Notes: generated by a model from the sequence alone, not told the origin. DNA of 64,000 nucleotides from Vulgatibacter incomptus (GCF_001263175.1 NZ_CP012332.1:3287501-3351500), one strand, 5' to 3'. Numbered from the stretch's first letter, positions 8,338-17,780 are shown. Numbers and translations are program-made.

Positions 8338-11175
8338 TCAGCGCACGGCGCGGCCTTCGAAGAACTCCTCGGCGTGGGCCAGGGCGCCGAGCCCGACCCG
8401 GTGGCCGACGAGGCGGCCGGCCACGTCGTCGGGGGAGACGTGGATGCCGCCCCAGAGCCGAGAGCGGCCGGCCTGATCGGCGGCGTCGTAGTAGGTGGCC
8501 CACTGGAGGCGCACCTCCGTGGAGGGTCCCTCCTCGAAGGTGAGGTAGCCGGGGCGAGCGACGAACTCGCCGAGGCCGCCGGGGAAGAACTCACTTCCGG
8601 TGACTCCGACGAGCACCTCCGCTGCGGCGCGGCTAAAGGTGCTGTGGCCGGAGATGAAGCCCGGGAAGGCGGGCGTTACGAAGGTGCGGAGCTGGTAGGG
8701 CATCCAGTCGACGGCCCGGATCCAGCCTGAGCCGCCGACCTCGTGCACCCGATCGCCGGGCTCGCCCCGCCACGAGCGGATCGCGACCTGCCCAACGAAG
8801 CGCGCGAGCTTCGCGTGCCGCTCGCCAGGCGCCGAGCTCTCCTTCGTGACGACCTCGATGAGGCCGGGGATCAGGGGGAGGCCGTCGGCGTGGAAGGCGG
8901 GCCCGGCGGAATCGGTGCTCTGCCCCAGGCCGCCCATGTAGCGCACGAGGGAGATGGGCCGGACCGTGAGGTACGCCCGCTTGAGCTCCCACGCGGCGAT
9001 GGCGGCGTCGTGCACGGCGCCGTTGAGGGCGAGGTAGACCTTCACGTCCCACTCCAGCGGATCGAGCACGAGGCCCTCGCCACCCAGCCGGCGAGAGAAG
9101 CCCGGCGAGTCCGCGACCGCGTTGGCGATCACGTTCCAGTGGCCGGGCGGGGTCTCGGAGCGGGGTCCGTCGGCCCAGAACTCGGCGAGCACCCTGCCGA
9201 AGTCGCCCCTCGCCACGGACTGCGTGGGGTACGGCTGCCCGGTCGCGGGGTTCAGGGCGCGCCCGTGTCCGTCGTTTTGACCCAGGGTGTTGTTGCCCAT
9301 CGAGCCGGGCGAGAGGTCGATACGCTCCTCGTCGCCGAGCTCGGCGGAGAGGCGGATGAGCTCGACGGCGTGGTCGCGCAGCTCGGGCCCGAAGACGGGC
9401 GCGGGGCCCGGATCGTGGTACGTGGCGCTGCCGGCCTCGCGCGTCATGGCGAAGGGCGTGACGAGGCCCCAGTTCGCGCCGATGTATTTCTGCGGCCCCG
9501 CCGAATTGAGGATGCCGTTCTGGGTGAGGGAGACGGCGAGGTCGAGGGGCTGCCACACCGAAGGATCGACGAGCGTCGCGCCGGGATCGTCGACGACGAG
9601 CGGCGGGTTCACGCTCTTGAAACCGGTGGTGTCGGCGTAGGCGTTGGCCTCGTTGGCTCCGTCGTCGGCCCCGGCGGCGATGATGGCGGCGGCGATGCGA
9701 TTGCCCACAGACGCGGGCGAGTCGCCTTCCACGCGGGTGTCGTCAGGGTCGTAGCCCAGCTTCTCCATGAACGAGCGGAAGCAGGCGAGGGAGGTGTCGC
9801 CGCCGATCGCGCGGCGATACCGGTGGCTGAGCACACCGAACGCGGCGTGGCTGATGGCCTCCTGCCGATCGGCGACCACGTCGTCCGCGATCTGCTTCTC
9901 CACGAAGAAGACGCCGTCGGCGGCGGGATCGTAGGCGGCCCACGCGTCCCAGATCGCGGCGGAGAGGTGGAAGAGGTTGCGGGCGTGGACGCCGGGCTGC
10001 GGCAGATCGCGGCGAATCGCGCCGAGGATCTGCTCGTTCCAGCGCCGCGCGATCGAGCCGCCCGGCGCCGGATCGATCGCGGCCGCCGGGCACGTGGCAG
10101 GTCCGTCGGGCTGCTTCGGGAGCTTGAGGAGCGCCTCGGGGACGGCGGGGAGACCGCTCCCGCGGTGGAGGAGCACGCCACCGTCGAGGCGGCTGGTGAG
10201 GACGTTGCCGCCCACCGCCCAGATGCCGCCCTTCTCGTCGCCCCAGACCGCGTGGAGGGACTCCGCCTCTACGGAGAGGCGATGGTTCACGCGCTCCCAG
10301 CTCCCGCCTTTCCGCTCGAGGACGATCCCCGACATCCCGACCGCGACCCCGCGGCCGTCGGATGCGAGGGCGATCCCCTGGAGAAGGGGGCAGGCCTCGG
10401 GGGCGTGGTCGACGAAGGTGCCGCCGTCGCCGAGCTCCACCAGGGCGCCGCTGCCCTCGCCGCCAACCGCCGCCACCCGGCCACCCGCCGCGTCGATGGT
10501 CAGGAGCCTCGTGTCGGTCCCGCTCGCGATCCGCTCGAGGGGGCCGCCGCCATGGGACCGCAGGATCACGCCGCGGGCGCCGACGATCCAGACGTCGTTG
10601 GCGTCTCCCGAGACCTTGAAGAAGCCGGGGATGTCGCCGTCCGCGGTGCGGGGCAGCTCGTCGAGCGGAAGCGGCAGGTCCCTCCACTCGCTCCCGTCGA
10701 AGTGCCAGACGAAGCCGCTTCGCCCGGAGAGGCTCCCGACCGCGTAGACGTCGTTCGGAGACCGACCCCAGATACCGTAGATCGTGTGCCGCGCGAGGCC
10801 CGGCGTCTTCATCCGCGTGAACGCCGAGCCGTCGTACTCCAGCACCGTCGCGGCGGCCCCGCCCATGAGCACCTTGCCGCCCGGCACGGCGAAGACCCAC
10901 CAGAGATCGCCGCGGTGGCCGGTGTCCACGCGCGACCACGCCGCGCCGTCGTAATGGAGCACGAGGGGCCCGCGGCCCCTGTCCGCGCCCACGGCGAAGA
11001 CGTCGGTGGACGAACGACCGCCCACGGCGAGGAGGGCCTCCGCGCCGTCTCGGGCTACGAGCTGCCAGGGCTCGTCCGCGTGCGGCCCGCCGGGCGAATC
11101 ACCGCCGCAAGCCGCCAGCGACGCAGCAAAAACCAGAACGATCCCTGCTCGAAGCGCACGAATGTCGAACTTCAT
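8338..11175 (-). CDS. Vanadium-dependent haloperoxidase/PAP2 lipoprotein with N-terminal propeller
   Basis: 945-residue envelope protein. ATG at 11175 has AGAGG upstream and opens a lipoprotein signal ending in LAAC. Residues about 30-410 carry repeated VFAVGA, VYAVGS, DVWIVGA and IWAVGG blades with aromatic DGSEW or DGAAW turns, typical of a kelch/WD-like propeller. The C-terminal half is a vanadate-binding haloperoxidase related to PAP2 phosphatases. All three vanadate-site motifs are present: K732-x6-R739-P740, S842-G-H844 and S905-R-x5-H912. Family members oxidise halides with H2O2 or act as acid phosphatases; which applies here is unknown. The propeller may position it on a surface ligand. 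Divergent from a Fur-family regulator 133 bases away. Confidence 0.85.
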   Translation of the reverse strand: MKFDIRALRAGIVLVFAASLAACGGDSPGGPHADEPWQLVARDGAEALLAVGGRSSTDVFAVGADRGRGPLVLHYDGAAWSRVDTGHRGDLWWVFAVPGGKVLMGGAAATVLEYDGSAFTRMKTPGLARHTIYGIWGRSPNDVYAVGSLSGRSGFVWHFDGSEWRDLPLPLDELPRTADGDIPGFFKVSGDANDVWIVGARGVILRSHGGGPLERIASGTDTRLLTIDAAGGRVAAVGGEGSGALVELGDGGTFVDHAPEACPLLQGIALASDGRGVAVGMSGIVLERKGGSWERVNHRLSVEAESLHAVWGDEKGGIWAVGGNVLTSRLDGGVLLHRGSGLPAVPEALLKLPKQPDGPATCPAAAIDPAPGGSIARRWNEQILGAIRRDLPQPGVHARNLFHLSAAIWDAWAAYDPAADGVFFVEKQIADDVVADRQEAISHAAFGVLSHRYRRAIGGDTSLACFRSFMEKLGYDPDDTRVEGDSPASVGNRIAAAIIAAGADDGANEANAYADTTGFKSVNPPLVVDDPGATLVDPSVWQPLDLAVSLTQNGILNSAGPQKYIGANWGLVTPFAMTREAGSATYHDPGPAPVFGPELRDHAVELIRLSAELGDEERIDLSPGSMGNNTLGQNDGHGRALNPATGQPYPTQSVARGDFGRVLAEFWADGPRSETPPGHWNVIANAVADSPGFSRRLGGEGLVLDPLEWDVKVYLALNGAVHDAAIAAWELKRAYLTVRPISLVRYMGGLGQSTDSAGPAFHADGLPLIPGLIEVVTKESSAPGERHAKLARFVGQVAIRSWRGEPGDRVHEVGGSGWIRAVDWMPYQLRTFVTPAFPGFISGHSTFSRAAAEVLVGVTGSEFFPGGLGEFVARPGYLTFEEGPSTEVRLQWATYYDAADQAGRSRLWGGIHVSPDDVAGRLVGHRVGLGALAHAEEFFEGRAVR

Positions 11176-11308
11176 CGTCGGCCTCTCTTCGTTGGCCTGT
11201 CTTGGATTCGATTCCATCTCATCACGGCGCGGGCTCGGGCTCCAGCGCCGCTTTTTGCGATGCCGAGGCGTCCTTGCATGCCCCGACTCGAAGTGCGAGG
11301 TTGCGCCG

Positions 11309-11749
11309 GTGGACACCAAGGCATCCAGCTCCGAGGATTCGGCCTCCCGGAATCTCCTCGCCCAGCGCGGCCTGCGGGTCACGGAGCAGCGCCTCGCCCT
11401 CCTCCGCGAGCTCTCCCTGGTGCCGCGACCGATCAGCCATTCGGAGCTCACCGAGAGGCTGGCGGGAGCCGGCCTCGACCGCGCCACGGTCTACCGCAAC
11501 CTGCTCTCGCTGGCGGAGGCCGGGATCCTCGTCCGCACCCAGCTCGGCGACCAGGTTTGGCGCTACGAGCTACCGGTGACGAAGGGCGCCCGTCACGGCG
11601 TCCACCCGCACCTCGTCTGCGGCGACTGCGGCCAGGTCCGCTGCCTCCCCGCCGACGCGGTCAGCCTCCACGGCGAGGCCGAGCAGAGCGAGGTTGCCGA
11701 GGTCCAGCTTCGGGGACGCTGCTCCCCCTGCGCCCGCGGGCGCGCCTGA
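11309..11749 (+). CDS. Fur-family transcriptional regulator
   Basis: 146-residue DNA-binding metalloregulator. The winged-helix part reads LRVTEQRLALLREL then ISHSELTERL and DRATVYRNLLSLAEAGIL, the Fur recognition helix region. The dimer domain has HPHLVCGDCGQV with a CxxC pair and a second pair CSPC near the C-terminus, so a structural zinc site is likely intact. The GTG start has GCGAGG eight bases upstream. Whether it senses Fe, Zn or peroxide cannot be decided. Its divergent placement next to the H2O2-using haloperoxidase suggests it could control that gene (inference). Confidence 0.9.
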   Translation: MDTKASSSEDSASRNLLAQRGLRVTEQRLALLRELSLVPRPISHSELTERLAGAGLDRATVYRNLLSLAEAGILVRTQLGDQVWRYELPVTKGARHGVHPHLVCGDCGQVRCLPADAVSLHGEAEQSEVAEVQLRGRCSPCARGRA

Positions 11750-11780
11750 TCGGCCGGCCCCGAGAATTCTGCGGGCGCCG

Positions 11781-12329
11781 TCAGCGCTCCTCGTACCCCC
11801 ACTCCACCGTCACCTCCCGCGCCTCCTTCGGGCGACCGCCGCCTTCCTGCTGGAGCTCCGCCTCGAGCCGCAAGGGGACGTCCAGGACGTCGTCCGGGTT
11901 CGGGACGGCCAGGAGCAGGCCGGTCCACTCGTAGACGCCGTCGGGCGGCGGGCCCTGCGGATCGGGGCTGTAGTAGAGGTCCATGTCGAACAGCACGGAG
12001 ACACGGCGCCCGTCGTCGGCCCGGTAGAGAGCCATCTTGAGCCGCAGGCACTCGGGATCCGAGACACCGGAAGCACGAATGGCCACGTAGACGTGCTGGC
12101 CCCCCTGAAAGCCGCGCTGGAGGTAGAGCAGGTCTCCGTCGGCGAGCGGAACGAAGCTCGACACTCCGGTGCCGAGCTCGAACGCGAGGTCCCCGAGATC
12201 GATCCCACCGGTCCCGCCCGTCCCGCCGGCTCCGTCGCAGCTCTTCGATGAGTCGCTCGTCTCGCAGCCGGCCAGGAAGGCGATCGAGACGAAGGCGAGA
12301 ATGCCGCGGCGCCAGAAACGATTGATCAC
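11781..12329 (-). CDS. Lipoprotein with GGTGG linker, function unknown
   Basis: 182 residues. Signal peptide with basic start and lipobox LAGC at about residue 21, then a Ser/Cys/Gly linker (DGAGGTGGTGG) of the type seen in another lipoprotein in this window. The remaining part is rich in beta-strand patterns (HVYVAIRASG, VSVLFDMDLYY, YEWTGLLLAVP) and looks like a small extracellular beta domain. No catalytic motif was recognised. It converges on the Fur-family gene with a gap of about 30 bases. Confidence 0.75.
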   Translation of the reverse strand: MINRFWRRGILAFVSIAFLAGCETSDSSKSCDGAGGTGGTGGIDLGDLAFELGTGVSSFVPLADGDLLYLQRGFQGGQHVYVAIRASGVSDPECLRLKMALYRADDGRRVSVLFDMDLYYSPDPQGPPPDGVYEWTGLLLAVPNPDDVLDVPLRLEAELQQEGGGRPKEAREVTVEWGYEER

Positions 12330-12479
12330 GTGCCCCTCGAGGGTTCCGGGAAGGGCGGATCAAAGCGCATTCGCGCCCGCGTTGCCAGCCTGCCCGCGGT
12401 TCGGGCGACCGTTCAGGTCTGGACATCGGCCAAGGGATCGACGCAACGCGGCATCCCGCACCCCGCGTCCGATCCTTGG

Positions 12480-12497
12480 CACATGGAAATCCATGTG
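12480..12497. promoter_or_regulatory. Palindrome upstream of the POT transporter
   Basis: CACATGG-AAAT-CCATGTG is a perfect 7+7 dyad around four A/T bases, 43-49 bases upstream of the transporter start. Size and spacing suit a dimeric repressor or activator site. The binding protein is unknown. Confidence 0.5.
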
Positions 12498-12545
12498 GTT
12501 CTATGCGGCACTCGCCCCGACTCCGCGCATGGAGAGTTCATGAGC

Positions 12546-13961
12546 ATGCCTGCCACAGTGGCCACCCCCACTCCCGAGTTCGTCGCACCCGCCGGCGGCC
12601 GGACCCTCTTCGGCCACCCCATCGGCCTCGCCGTCCTCTTCCTCACGGAGATGTGGGAGCGCTTCTCGTACTACGGGATGCGCGGGCTGCTCGTTCTCTA
12701 CATGACGGACTACCTCTTCCTCCAGGGGAAGGCGGCGGACGTCCTCGGCTACGCGGCGATCGGGAACGCGCTCGGCTCGGTCTTCGGCGAGATGAACGTC
12801 CAGCAGTTCTCGTCGCAGATCTACGGCCTCTACACGGGCCTCGTCTATCTGACGCCCTTCTTCGGCGGCATGCTGGCGGACAAGATCCTCGGCCAGCGCA
12901 AGACGGTGGTGATCGGCGGCATCCTGATGGCCATCGGTCACTTCCTGATGGCCTTCGAGACGCTCTTCTTCGTGGCGCTCTTCTTCCTGATCCTCGGCAA
13001 CGGCGCCTTCAAGCCGAACATCTCCACCCAGGTGGGCAACCTCTATCCCCAGGGTGATCCCCGCCGCGACCGCGCCTTCTCGATCTTCTACGTGGGCATC
13101 AACGTCGGCGCGTTCTTCTCCAACCTGGTCTGCGGCACGCTGGCGTTCACGGTGGGCTGGCACTACGGCTTCGGCGCCGCCGGCGTCGGCATGGTCATCG
13201 GCGTGATCATCTACCTGGCGGGCCAGCGCTTCCTCGCGCCCGACAACGTGATGAAGACGGCGGCGGCCCACGCCACGGAGAAGCAGCCCCTCACGAAGGC
13301 CGAGTGGCGGCGCGTCTGGTCGCTCGTGATCCTCTGCCTCCTCAACGTGGTCTTCTGGGCGGTCTACGAGCAGCAGGGCAACACCATGCAGATCTGGGCC
13401 GACAAGCAGACGATCTGGCCCACGCTCTTCGGCTGGCAGATCCCGAGCCCCTGGTTCCAGTCGTTCAACCCCTTCTTCATCTTCACGCTCACGCCGCTGA
13501 TCGTGGCCTTCTGGGCGTGGCAGTCGCAGCGGAAGAAGGAGCCGTCGAGCGTCACCAAGATGGCGATCGGCTGCCTGATCCTCGGCCTCTCCTTCATCGT
13601 GATGGTGGTGGGCGCGAAGCTCATCGGCGACGGCCAGGGGAGCCTGCTCTGGCCGGTGGTCTGCACCCTCCTCCTCACCGTCGGCGAGCTCTACCTCTCG
13701 CCCGTGGGCCTCTCGCTGGTGACCAAGGTCGCCCCCGCCCGGATCGTCTCGATGATGATGGGCATGTGGTTCCTCTCCAGCTTCCTGGGGAACTACCTCT
13801 CCGGCTTCATCGGCACCTTCTACTCGGTGATTTCCAAGGAGATGTTCTTCCTCCTCCTCACCGTGCTGGGTGTCGGCGCAGGCGTGGCGATCGCCGTGCT
13901 GAACCGGCCGCTCCAGCGGGCGATGGCCTCGACCGACGAGCAGCCCGCAGCCGCCGCCTAG
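12546..13961 (+). CDS. POT/PTR family proton-dependent oligopeptide transporter
   Basis: 471-residue inner-membrane symporter that imports di- and tripeptides with protons. The diagnostic first-helix motif ExxERFxYYG is seen as EMWERFSYYG, and the second family motif region as NGAFKPNISTQVGNLY. About 12-14 hydrophobic helices cover the length. A GGAGAG site lies nine bases before the ATG used here; another ATG two codons earlier is too close to it. The gene is monocistronic and preceded by a short palindrome. A nitrate-type substrate is less likely for a bacterial member. Confidence 0.92.
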   Translation: MPATVATPTPEFVAPAGGRTLFGHPIGLAVLFLTEMWERFSYYGMRGLLVLYMTDYLFLQGKAADVLGYAAIGNALGSVFGEMNVQQFSSQIYGLYTGLVYLTPFFGGMLADKILGQRKTVVIGGILMAIGHFLMAFETLFFVALFFLILGNGAFKPNISTQVGNLYPQGDPRRDRAFSIFYVGINVGAFFSNLVCGTLAFTVGWHYGFGAAGVGMVIGVIIYLAGQRFLAPDNVMKTAAAHATEKQPLTKAEWRRVWSLVILCLLNVVFWAVYEQQGNTMQIWADKQTIWPTLFGWQIPSPWFQSFNPFFIFTLTPLIVAFWAWQSQRKKEPSSVTKMAIGCLILGLSFIVMVVGAKLIGDGQGSLLWPVVCTLLLTVGELYLSPVGLSLVTKVAPARIVSMMMGMWFLSSFLGNYLSGFIGTFYSVISKEMFFLLLTVLGVGAGVAIAVLNRPLQRAMASTDEQPAAAA

Positions 13962-13965
13962 TCGC

Positions 13966-13983
13966 CTGGCCCATCCGGGCCAG
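13966..13983 (+). terminator. Short GC hairpin after the POT gene
   Basis: CTGGCCC-ATCC-GGGCCAG forms a 7-bp stem five bases after the stop codon. There is no T tract, so it may be a weak or rho-assisted terminator. Confidence 0.4.
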
Positions 13984-14053
13984 CACACGCGCCTCCCCTC
14001 GCCGGCCCTTCGAGCAAGCTCGAATCCGCGCGTCGGGAGGCGTCGGTATAGAT

Positions 14054-14081
14054 GGCCCAGGAATGCCCGGCCCCCTGGGCC
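14054..14081. repeat. Inverted repeat upstream of topA
   Basis: GGCCCAGG and CCTGGGCC pair over 8 bp around a 12-base GC-rich loop, roughly 105-130 bases before the topA start. It may be a leader structure or the tail of POT transcription. Role unknown. Confidence 0.35.
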
Positions 14082-14186
14082 TTGCACGAAGGGGGCCGAA
14101 TGTGGTTGTTGCGGACTTCTGACCCGAACCCCAAGAATGCGGACGCCGTGCTTGGGGTATAGGGCGAAGGAAGGGGTGGAGTGCCG

Positions 14187-16949
14187 ATGTCGCGCAACGC
14201 AAACAGCCGGACCCTGGTGATCGTCGAGTCTCCGACCAAGGCGAAGACGATCCGCAAGTTCCTGCCGCCCGGCTACAAGGTCGAGGCCTGCATGGGCCAC
14301 GTCCGCGACCTGCCCACCAGCGCCGCCGAGATCCCCGAGAAGGTGAAGAAGGAGCCCTGGGCCCGCCTCGGCGTCGACGTGGACAAGGGCTTCGAGCCCC
14401 TCTACGTCGTCCCCAAGAAGAAGACCAAGGTGGTCCGCGAGCTGAAGGATCTGCTCAAGGACGCCGACCACCTCCTCCTCGCGACCGACGAAGACCGCGA
14501 AGGCGAGTCGATCTCCTGGCACCTGCTGGAGCTCCTCAAGCCCAAGGTCCCCTTCGAGCGCCTGGTCTTCCACGAGATCACCAAGGACGCCATCCACCGC
14601 GCCCTGGAGAACCCCCGCTCCCTCGACGATCGCCTCGTGCGCGCCCAGGAGACCCGGCGGATCCTGGATCGCCTGGTGGGCTACGGCCTCTCCCCGCTCC
14701 TCTGGTCGAAGATCGCCTTCGGCCTCTCCGCCGGCCGCGTGCAGTCGGTGGCGGTGCACGTGATCGTGCAGCGCGAGCGCGAGCGCATGGCGTTCCGCAA
14801 GGCGAGCTTCTGGGATCTCCTCGCCACGGTCTCAAAGGGAGAGCGCTTCGACGCCCGCCTCACCCACGTGGGGGCCAACCGGGTCGCCACCGGCAAGGAC
14901 TTCGACGAGAGCACCGGCGCGCTGAAGAAGGCGGAGGGTCTGGTCCACCTCGACGAGGCCAAGGCCCACGAGCTGCGCAGGCGCCTCGAGCCGCTGCCCT
15001 TCGTAGTGAAGTCGGTCGAGGAGAAGCCCGTCACCCGCAGGCCTCCCCCGCCGCTGATCACCTCCACCATGCAGCAGGAGGCGAACCGCAAGCTGGGGAT
15101 GAGCGCCCAGGAGACGATGCGCGTGGCGCAGTCGCTCTACGAGCGCGGCCTCATCACCTACATGCGTACCGACTCGGTGCACCTCTCGAACGAGGCGATC
15201 CACGCGGCCCGGGGCTGCGTCGAGAGCCGCTTCGGCGCCGAGTACCTCGCCCCCGGCGTGCGCCAGTACAAGACCAGCACCAAGGGCGCCCAGGAGGCCC
15301 ACGAGGCCATCCGTCCGTCGACGCACTTCACGCCCCCGAAGGAGACGGGCCTCGTTGGCCGCGATTACGACCTCTACGAGCTGATCTGGATGCGCACCGT
15401 CGCCACCCAGATGGCCGACGCGCGCCAGACCCAGATCGCCGTGAAGATCGAGGCCGGCGATTCGACCTTCGCCGCCAGCGGGCTGCGGATCGTCTTCCCC
15501 GGCTTCCTCCGCGCGTACGTGGAGGGCTCCGACGACGCCCAGGCGGCGCTGGAGGAGCGGGAGCGCCTCCTCCCCGCCCTCAAGGCTGGCGACACCCTCC
15601 GGCTCGACAAGCTCGAGGCCGAGGGCCACGAGACCAAGCCGCCGCCCCGCTACACCGAAGCCTCGCTGATCCAGCTCATGGAGAAGGAGGGCATCGGCAG
15701 GCCTTCGACCTTCGCCACCATCGTCGCGACGATCATCGACCGCGGCTACGTGGTGAAGCAGGCGAACCAGCTCGTCCCCACGTTCACCGCCTTCGTGGTC
15801 TCCGACCTCCTCGAGAACCACTTCCCCGATCTCGTGGACCTCGGCTTCACCAGCCAGATGGAGCAGTCCCTCGACGCGATCGCAGAGGGGCAGCTCGAGT
15901 CACAGCCCTACCTGCGCCAGTTCTACATGGGCGACCGCGGGCTGAAGACGCGCATCGACGAGCAGGCGTCGGAGATCGATCCCAAGGACGCCAAGCTGGT
16001 GAAGCTCCCCACCGAGCTGCCGGGCGTAGAGATCCACGTCGGCAAATTCGGCCCCTACCTCGAGCTCCAGGCCGGGGAGGCCGAGGCCCGCAAGGCGTCG
16101 ATCCCCGACGACGTGGCGCCGGGCGACCTCACCTCCGACCGCGTTCAGGACATCCTCGAGAAGTACGAGAGGCGCGAGCAGGGAATCGGTCAGGATCCCG
16201 ATACCGGCAAGCCCGTCTACCTGAAGACCGGCAGCTACGGCCCCTACGTGCAGCTCGGCGACGCCGCGGACGAGGAGAAGCCCAAGCGGGCCAGCCTACC
16301 GCCCGGCGTCCAGCTCCAGGACGTCGACCTCGGCCTCGCGCTGAAGATCCTCGAGCTCCCGCGGCTCCTCGGCACCCACCCCGCCGACGGCAAGGAGGTC
16401 CGCGCCGGCCTCGGCCGCTTCGGGCCCTACGTCGTCCACGACGGCGACTTCCGCTCGCTCAAGAAGGACGACGACGTCCTCAGGGTGGATCTGGCCCGCG
16501 CCCTCGAGCTCCTCTCCGTGCCCAAGGGGCGCGGCAGGGGCCAGGCGGAGCCGCTGCGCCAGGTGGGCGCCCACCCTGCCGACGGCCAGCCGATCCAGCT
16601 CTACTCGGGCCGCTATGGCTTCTACGTGAAGCACGGCGACACCACCGCCACCGTGAGCAAGGACGCCTCCTTCGACCCGCAGGCGCTCACCGTGGAGCAG
16701 GCGGTGGAGGCCCTCGCCGCCGCGCCAGCGGGCAAGAAGAAGCGCCCCGCCGCGCGCAAGGCCGCCTCCGGCGCCAAGGCCGCTGCCTCCAAGGAGAAGG
16801 CCCCGGCGAAGAAGTCCGCCGCGCCCAAGAAGAAGGCCGAGGCATCGAGCGACGCTCCCAAGGCGGCGAGGACGACCAAGTCCGCGCCCTCGAGCGGCAA
16901 CTCCGCCGCTCCCAAGAAGGTCGCCGCCCGGAAGACCACCAAGCCGTAG
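14187..16949 (+). CDS. topA: DNA topoisomerase I
   Basis: 920-residue type IA topoisomerase that relaxes negative supercoils. The TOPRIM domain starts with LVIVESPTKAK (catalytic Glu14) and contains TDEDREGE (Asp101, Asp103). The active tyrosine is Y325 in GLITYMRTDS, and SAGRVQSVAV is also present. The E. coli-type four-cysteine zinc fingers are absent. Instead there are four C-terminal repeats built around KFGPYLEL, SYGPYVQL, RFGPYVVH and RYGFYVKH (about 610-850). A Lys/Ala/Ser-rich basic tail of about 75 residues follows, as in actinobacterial enzymes. The ATG has GGAG five bases upstream; a GTG two codons earlier is an alternative. Confidence 0.97.
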   Translation: MSRNANSRTLVIVESPTKAKTIRKFLPPGYKVEACMGHVRDLPTSAAEIPEKVKKEPWARLGVDVDKGFEPLYVVPKKKTKVVRELKDLLKDADHLLLATDEDREGESISWHLLELLKPKVPFERLVFHEITKDAIHRALENPRSLDDRLVRAQETRRILDRLVGYGLSPLLWSKIAFGLSAGRVQSVAVHVIVQRERERMAFRKASFWDLLATVSKGERFDARLTHVGANRVATGKDFDESTGALKKAEGLVHLDEAKAHELRRRLEPLPFVVKSVEEKPVTRRPPPPLITSTMQQEANRKLGMSAQETMRVAQSLYERGLITYMRTDSVHLSNEAIHAARGCVESRFGAEYLAPGVRQYKTSTKGAQEAHEAIRPSTHFTPPKETGLVGRDYDLYELIWMRTVATQMADARQTQIAVKIEAGDSTFAASGLRIVFPGFLRAYVEGSDDAQAALEERERLLPALKAGDTLRLDKLEAEGHETKPPPRYTEASLIQLMEKEGIGRPSTFATIVATIIDRGYVVKQANQLVPTFTAFVVSDLLENHFPDLVDLGFTSQMEQSLDAIAEGQLESQPYLRQFYMGDRGLKTRIDEQASEIDPKDAKLVKLPTELPGVEIHVGKFGPYLELQAGEAEARKASIPDDVAPGDLTSDRVQDILEKYERREQGIGQDPDTGKPVYLKTGSYGPYVQLGDAADEEKPKRASLPPGVQLQDVDLGLALKILELPRLLGTHPADGKEVRAGLGRFGPYVVHDGDFRSLKKDDDVLRVDLARALELLSVPKGRGRGQAEPLRQVGAHPADGQPIQLYSGRYGFYVKHGDTTATVSKDASFDPQALTVEQAVEALAAAPAGKKKRPAARKAASGAKAAASKEKAPAKKSAAPKKKAEASSDAPKAARTTKSAPSSGNSAAPKKVAARKTTKP

Positions 16950-17042
16950 TCGGCCCCGGATGCCGGACGGGCAGTCCCGAACGGCTCTCGGCCCGCCAGC
17001 CCCCGGGGCAGCCCTTTCGAGGGCCGCGCGGGGGCATTGGCG

Positions 17043-17780
17043 TTAGGGGGAGCCGCCCGCTCCTGCGGCACCGTCGGAGCCGCCCGCGCCACCGTCGCCG
17101 CCCGGCGCGGCCGGGCAGTGGTCCACGATTTCGACGTCGGCGGGGCCCTTTCCTTCGGGGATCCGGATCGCGCCGAACTTGGAGCCCGCTAGCGGGAGGG
17201 GCGCGGGCTTCGTCGTGCTGCCGCTCACGTCGCCGCAGAAGAGGTCGGCGTCCAGCGTCACCGCCGCGAGGTTGAGCGTCGCCTCGATCGGACGCGGCGA
17301 GATCGGATTGGCGCAGGCGCTGACCTGGGCCCCTTCGAAGACGGCGACGAACGAGCCGTGCTCGTCCACCGAGACGTTCTGAAGCGTGATCGGATCGCCG
17401 ATCGGCTCGCGAACGCCCGGGCAGGGGCTCGCAGCGGTGAAGGGGTTCACCAGCGGCTGGATGATGAGGTCCAGCGAGCAGGCGCCGAGCGGGCAGGTGT
17501 TCCCCGGGCCGAGCCTCATGGTGACGGTCGCCTCGAAGAGGAGCGGCGTCGCCGGCGCGAGGCTCGTCGCGATCGAGAGCAGGAAGCGCCCGTTGAGATC
17601 GGCCACCTCCCCGCCCGGTGCACCTCCGCTGCCGCCAGTGCCTCCCGTCCCCCCCTGCTTGGTGCGATCCACGAAGTCGTCGAATCGCTCCTGGGGATCG
17701 GGACAGCCGACGAGGGCCACCGCCGCGACGGCGGCGGAGAGCGCGAGCATCGACCGCTTTGACAGACCCGAGGTGAGCAT
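17043..17780 (-). CDS. Lipoprotein with glycine-rich linkers, function unknown
   Basis: 245 residues. Signal with lipobox LVGC near residue 26, then DPQERFDDFVDRTKQ and a GGTGGTGGSGGAPGG linker. The middle is beta-rich (FEATVTMRLGPG, LDLIIQPLVNPF, HGSFVAVFEGA) and has several cysteines (NTCPLGACSLD, SPCPG, SACANP, FCGD) that could form disulfides outside the cytoplasm. The C-terminus is again Gly/Ala-rich. Architecture resembles the lipoprotein at 11.8-12.3 kb, so both may belong to one family of surface lipoproteins. Convergent with topA. Confidence 0.75.
   Translation of the reverse strand: MLTSGLSKRSMLALSAAVAAVALVGCPDPQERFDDFVDRTKQGGTGGTGGSGGAPGGEVADLNGRFLLSIATSLAPATPLLFEATVTMRLGPGNTCPLGACSLDLIIQPLVNPFTAASPCPGVREPIGDPITLQNVSVDEHGSFVAVFEGAQVSACANPISPRPIEATLNLAAVTLDADLFCGDVSGSTTKPAPLPLAGSKFGAIRIPEGKGPADVEIVDHCPAAPGGDGGAGGSDGAAGAGGSP

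Noticed and set aside
8743..11934. 1000-residue plus-strand open frame across the haloperoxidase gene
   Set aside because: It is the antisense of a well-supported protein with intact motifs. The translation is rich in Arg/Glu/Val/Ala and matches nothing.
14009..14024. TTCGAGC-AA-GCTCGAA inverted repeat
   Set aside because: Short and of a type expected often in this base composition; no positional reason to call it a site.
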